A stretch of 64,000 nt of DNA from assembly GCA_905221605.1 (NCBI GenBank), contig CAJNDS010002095.1:566001-630000 (forward strand), in the 5' to 3' direction. The notes under the pieces were generated by a model, which saw only the letters and a program-made list of their open reading frames with translations, ran no database searches and had not been told where the DNA came from. The stretch's first letter is position 1, and every line of letters starts with the position of its first letter. Position numbers and translations under genes: made by a program. Source of the stretch: Symbiodinium natans (lineage: Eukaryota > Sar > Dinophyceae > Suessiales > Symbiodiniaceae). This document shows positions 60,947-64,000 of this stretch, piece after piece.

Positions 60947-61060
60947 ACCCCAAGGGGTCCATGTACCTAAATGAGGAATACTTGGGCCTAAACAGGTACC
61001 TCCTATTTAGGCACTTTGGGGCCTAAGTATATAGTATTGAGGTACATGGACCCTGAGGGT
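60947..61060. mobile_element. Family D element (copy 3)
   Basis: CCAAGGGGTCCATGTACCT mirrors AGGTACATGGACCCTGAGG; lies in the intron after exon 61071-61127. Confidence 0.85.
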
Positions 61061-61070
61061 CAATGCATGC

Positions 61071-63036
61071 CGTCGAGAGGCCATGCAGCAGCGGAGGATT
61101 TCTTCAAACATGACCTGAAGCTTCTGCCTGGTCCAAGGTTTAGGGTTTAGGGTTTAGGGCTTAGGGTTTACCTGGAGCCGACAGGGCATTGAGAGTCAGG
61201 GACGACCAGGATGACCAGGTGGATCGCAAGCCCTAAAACCCTACACCCTAAACCCCAAACCCTAAACCCTAAACCCTAAACCCTAAACCGCGCTGTCTTT
61301 TGGTTTTAGGTTGTTCTTGGGTTTCCAAATGCCAAGACTCAAGGTCGGAAATGCCAGCGTGCCTGCATTTATGGCTCATAACCTCTCGAAATACAAGGGT
61401 ATGGAAGTCATGATTCTGGGCACCTTGATGCTTTGCGTTGGCCTTTAAACCCTCTGAAAAATATTCTATATATCGGGTGCCTTATAAACACAAACAAGGA
61501 AAATACAAAATGTCCCAAAACCAACCTAGGGGACTTCAGGGTCTAGGTTTCGAGGCTTCAGGGTTTAAAGGCATTGGGCTCGAGGGGTTGGGGTCTGTAA
61601 TTCGGGCTCCGGGGTTGCTGAGTAGAGCAGTAGGGTTTAGGGTTTAGGGTTTAGGGTTTAGGGTTTAGGGTTTAGGGTTTAGGGTTTAAGTTTAGGGTTT
61701 AGTGCCCACCTTCCGATCGTGACGCAGGCCAGAAGAGATCGCAGCGACGTCGCGTGGGCGTTCTGGTGCAGTTCCACGATCCGCGTCAGCTTCTCCTCAT
61801 TACCTCAGTGCCCTAAACCCGAACCCTAAACCCTAAACCCTAAACCCTAAACCCTAAACCCTAAACTCTGAACCCTGTAATGCCCTATGCGACCTCAAGC
61901 CGAAACATTGTTTGCAAACCCTAAACCCTAAACCCTATAATGCGCTATAAGACCTCGAGCCGAAGCATTGTTTGCGCAAGGTGGGGCGGTTTATGGTTTA
62001 GGGTTTAGGTTTTAGGGTTTTAGGGTTTTAGGGTTTTAGGGTTTTAGGGTTTAGGGTTTAGGGTTCAAGGCTTCGTGCCCCTCAATCCAGCAACTATATG
62101 GGCATTTCTTTCAAGATACGAGAAGCCTTATCGTCAGAACCCCTCCAGAAAGGGTAGCCCTGCTGTCGGAAGCCCACCCCCATCTGTGGCCGACATATGA
62201 ATGTACACCCACACCCAACCCTAAACCTTGATCCGTAAACCCTAAACCCTACATTCTAAACCTTAAACCCTAAACCCGAAACCAAACCGAGTCGCGACAG
62301 AGCTGGCCCTGCTTCAGGTCGTAGTTGTTGGTTTTTCGCTGGTTCCTTGCATGCGGTTGAGGGTCAACGCTTTGGGTTTGGGGTTTCGGCGGGCAGCACG
62401 CTGAACCCTAGGAGTAGCCACGTACAGTAACCTGTATACCAGACCCCTCCCCCTCAAACTAGGGAAATTCGCCTTAATCAATGGGTATCTGGATCGGCCT
62501 TGAAGCCCTCTCTGAATTCTTCCTTACGCTCCTCTAAAACCCAATAAGGGTACATGTAATTCATTCCAATGTCCGACCACAAGTGCCCATGGAAACAAGG
62601 TCCCGTATAAGGGACCCACCCTCCTTTCGTCGCTTTTTGAGTTGTTTTGTCAAGCCTGCCTGGGGCGGACCCTAACCCCAGCCCCTCCCCCCACCCCAGA
62701 GAAACCTACATCTCCTGAAGCCATGACACAAAAAACTAAAAACCCAAAATGGCTAAGACAACAAAGCTCGGAGCCCCCATCAACCCCTCAAAAGCCTAAG
62801 CTACCCCAAGCAAAGAAACCCTGCAAGGCAACACCAAAAACTGCAAACAACAAATCCTAAGCCCGCCCTAGACCCCAACAAAAACACCCCTAAACCCTAA
62901 ACCCTAAACCCTAAACCCCAAACCCTAAGTCCCTAAGACCTCAAACTCCCTGACTCTGCCACAGCGTCAGCGACTTCGAGAGAAGTCCGGAGCCCTGCCG
63001 TCGGTCGTCGGGATCCAAGGCCGAAGAGCCCAGCGA
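61071..63036 (-). CDS. Seven-exon gene model, unknown product
   Basis: Minus exons, all joining in phase: 62947-63036 (SLGSSALDPDDRRQGSGLLS then KSLTLWQSQG), 62288-62338 (RKTNNYDLKQGQLCRDS), 61710-61795 (EKLTRIVELHQNAHATSLRS then LLACVTIG), 61289-61362 (HAGISDLESWHLETQEQPKT then KRQR), 61172-61232 (LAIHLVILVVPDSQCPVGS) and 61071-61127 (QKLQVMFEEILRCCMAS, GC donor at 61070). A seventh exon at 63602-63680 (MERQRKVRRLREDLIKARE then ATARACV) may begin the gene but its phase does not fit directly. The 3' end lies below 61071 and was not found. Donors include GTTTAGGG and GTTTGAGG. Mixed helical protein; family not recognised. Confidence 0.66.
61630..61700 (+). repeat. TTTAGGG array
   Basis: Ten units. 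Confidence 0.95.
61815..61870 (-). repeat. CCCTAAA array
   Basis: Seven units. Confidence 0.94.
61871..61975 (+). repeat. 45-bp duplication flanking CCCTAAA
   Basis: Copies 61871-61915 and 61931-61975, exactly 60 bp apart, about 85% identical, with two CCCTAAA units between. Confidence 0.88.
61988..62070 (+). repeat. TTTTAGGG eight-base variant array
   Basis: Five uniform GGGTTTTA units within TTTAGGG units. Confidence 0.93.
62145..62205 (-). CDS. Doubtful start exon
   Basis: ATG-led MSATDGGGLPTAGLPFLEG with donor GTTCTGACG. It is skipped by the in-phase chain. Confidence 0.25.
62885..62930 (-). repeat. Short CCCTAAA array
   Basis: Five to six units. Confidence 0.92.
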
Positions 63037-63064
63037 CTGCGTTGATTCTTTTGTTGATTGGGTT

Positions 63065-63240
63065 TTGGGTTAGGGTTTAGGGTTTAGGGTTTAGGGTTTA
63101 GGGTTTAGGGTTAGGGTTTAGGGTTTAGGGTTTAGGGTTTAGGGTTTAGGGTTTAGGGTTTAGGGTTTAGGGTTTAGGGTTTAGGGTTTAGGGGTTTACG
63201 GTTTAGGGGTTTAGGGGTTTACGGTTTAGGGGTTTGGTGT
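63065..63240 (+). repeat. Long TTTAGGG array
   Basis: About twenty units then TTTACGG and TTTAGGGG variants. Confidence 0.96.
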
Positions 63241-63601
63241 TTGGGTGCAGGGGCTTTAGGGTTTTGGTTTGTATGGGGTTTAGGGAATATGTAAGGGGCT
63301 GAGATTGTTGGGGGAGCTTTGTGGAGGTTTTGTGCTGTTTTGGGCTTGAGGGGTTGTAGTGTCTAGGAACCCTAGGGGGCTTTGGGCTTTGGAGCTTTGA
63401 TGTGTATACCTGTGCCGTCGAAAGCTGCGAGCAAAAAGCTAAGTACCCCTAGCCTGCCTCCCAAAACATACAGCCCACGACCCCAAACTCCAAACTCGAA
63501 ACCCAAGTAAACCGGGGTTTAAGGCTAAACCCTAAATCCTAAACCCTACACCCTAAACCCTAAACCCCAAACCCTGAACCCCTAAAGCGAGAAAACAGAA
63601 C

Positions 63602-63680
63602 CAACACATGCTCGGGCAGTCGCCTCGCGAGCCTTGATCAAGTCTTCGCGCAGTCGCCGCACCTTCCTTTGTCGCTCCAT
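63602..63680 (-). CDS. Exon, basic helical, possible start
   Basis: It reads MERQRKVRRLREDLIKARE then ATARACV; donor GTTCTG. It either starts at the ATG (63678-63680) or after the acceptor at GGAG. Confidence 0.55.
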
Positions 63681-63684
63681 GGTT

Positions 63685-64000
63685 TAGGGTTCACAGGGTT
63701 TAGATTTAGGGCTTAGGGTTTAGGGTTTAGGGTCCAGGCTTTAGAGAGAGTTCAGGGTTTAGGGTTTAGGGCTCATAATAGGGTGTAGGGGGCTTAGGTT
63801 TTTGGGAAGAGGAAGGTGATAAGACAACACTTATCGCGGTGTAAAGGGTTGAGGGCTGAGCGTTCATAGGGTTTATCAGGGTCTTGTCTTGGTGTTTGGT
63901 GTAGGGTTTAGGGTATAGGGTCTCTCTGCTCAGATTCAGGGTGATTTAGGATTCAAGGCGCCTGCGCGAAATTTGGAATTGATATGTCTTCCCAGCCACT
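63685..64000 (+). repeat. Degenerate TTTAGGG text to the window end
   Basis: Short TTTAGGG runs at 63683-63735 and 63755-63775, then decayed variants. Confidence 0.8.

Noticed and set aside
335-64000. Window as a true chromosome end or subtelomere
   Set aside because: Arrays are short, scattered, in both orientations and interleaved with exons; none is terminal.
335-64000. Plant nuclear genome, because TTTAGGG is the plant telomere repeat
   Set aside because: Tiny exons, GC/GA donors, one-directional gene order, introner-like elements and the recalled dinoflagellate repeat proteins fit a dinoflagellate better. Other algae with TTTAGGG cannot be fully excluded.
1-64000. rRNA or tRNA genes
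   Set aside because: I saw no recognisable conserved rRNA segment or cloverleaf; a covariance-model search could still find one.

Overview
The window looks like nuclear DNA of a dinoflagellate. Plant-type telomeric repeat (TTTAGGG/CCCTAAA) occurs as dozens of short interstitial arrays in both orientations, mixed with small palindromic elements and simple repeats. Between them sit unique, GC-rich islands of about 40-190 nt. Read carefully, these islands are exons of heavily interrupted genes. They are bounded by AG acceptors and by donors that are very often the telomeric repeat itself (exon|GTTTAGGG). GC and probably GA donors also fit, as is known for dinoflagellates. Reading phases agree across many consecutive islands, and one chain spells out a recognisable protein family, so these are gene models, though all are hand-made and partial. 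No ordinary long open frame represents a whole gene.

Layout. About 0.2-8.7 kb carries plus-strand exons ending in a stop at 8666-8668. A convergent junction follows (8.67-9.17 kb). From 9.17 kb to the end nearly all supportable exons lie on the minus strand, a long unidirectional cluster as is usual in dinoflagellates. Minus-strand models: a membrane-protein fragment (9.17-9.73 kb); a ten-exon gene (10.39-13.25 kb); a degraded dinoflagellate-type repetitive ORF (13.40-13.96 kb); a gene at 15.66-18.48 kb; a gene at 20.05-24.04 kb; scattered exons at 24.5-38 kb including a transposase-like fragment (32.2-32.5 kb); a class II aldolase/adducin-domain gene (38.16-44.2 kb, the best model); scattered exons at 45-60 kb, including a GNAT-like end (52.9-53.3 kb) and an exon pair with a YNG-type domain (56.4-56.9 kb); and a gene at 61.07-63.04 kb.

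Introns and spacers hold telomeric arrays plus at least six families of small inverted-repeat elements (called A, B, C, D, F, G, H here). Two of these elements nearly coincide with whole introns. Several telomeric arrays sit inside copies of these elements, flanked by short direct duplications or at a site that is empty in a sister copy. Telomeric repeat therefore seems to have been inserted repeatedly into internal sites, and it now supplies splice donors. That is the most unusual feature of the window.

I saw no rRNA, tRNA or CRISPR. Exon boundaries were worked out by eye; strand is uncertain for isolated islands because many read open on both strands.
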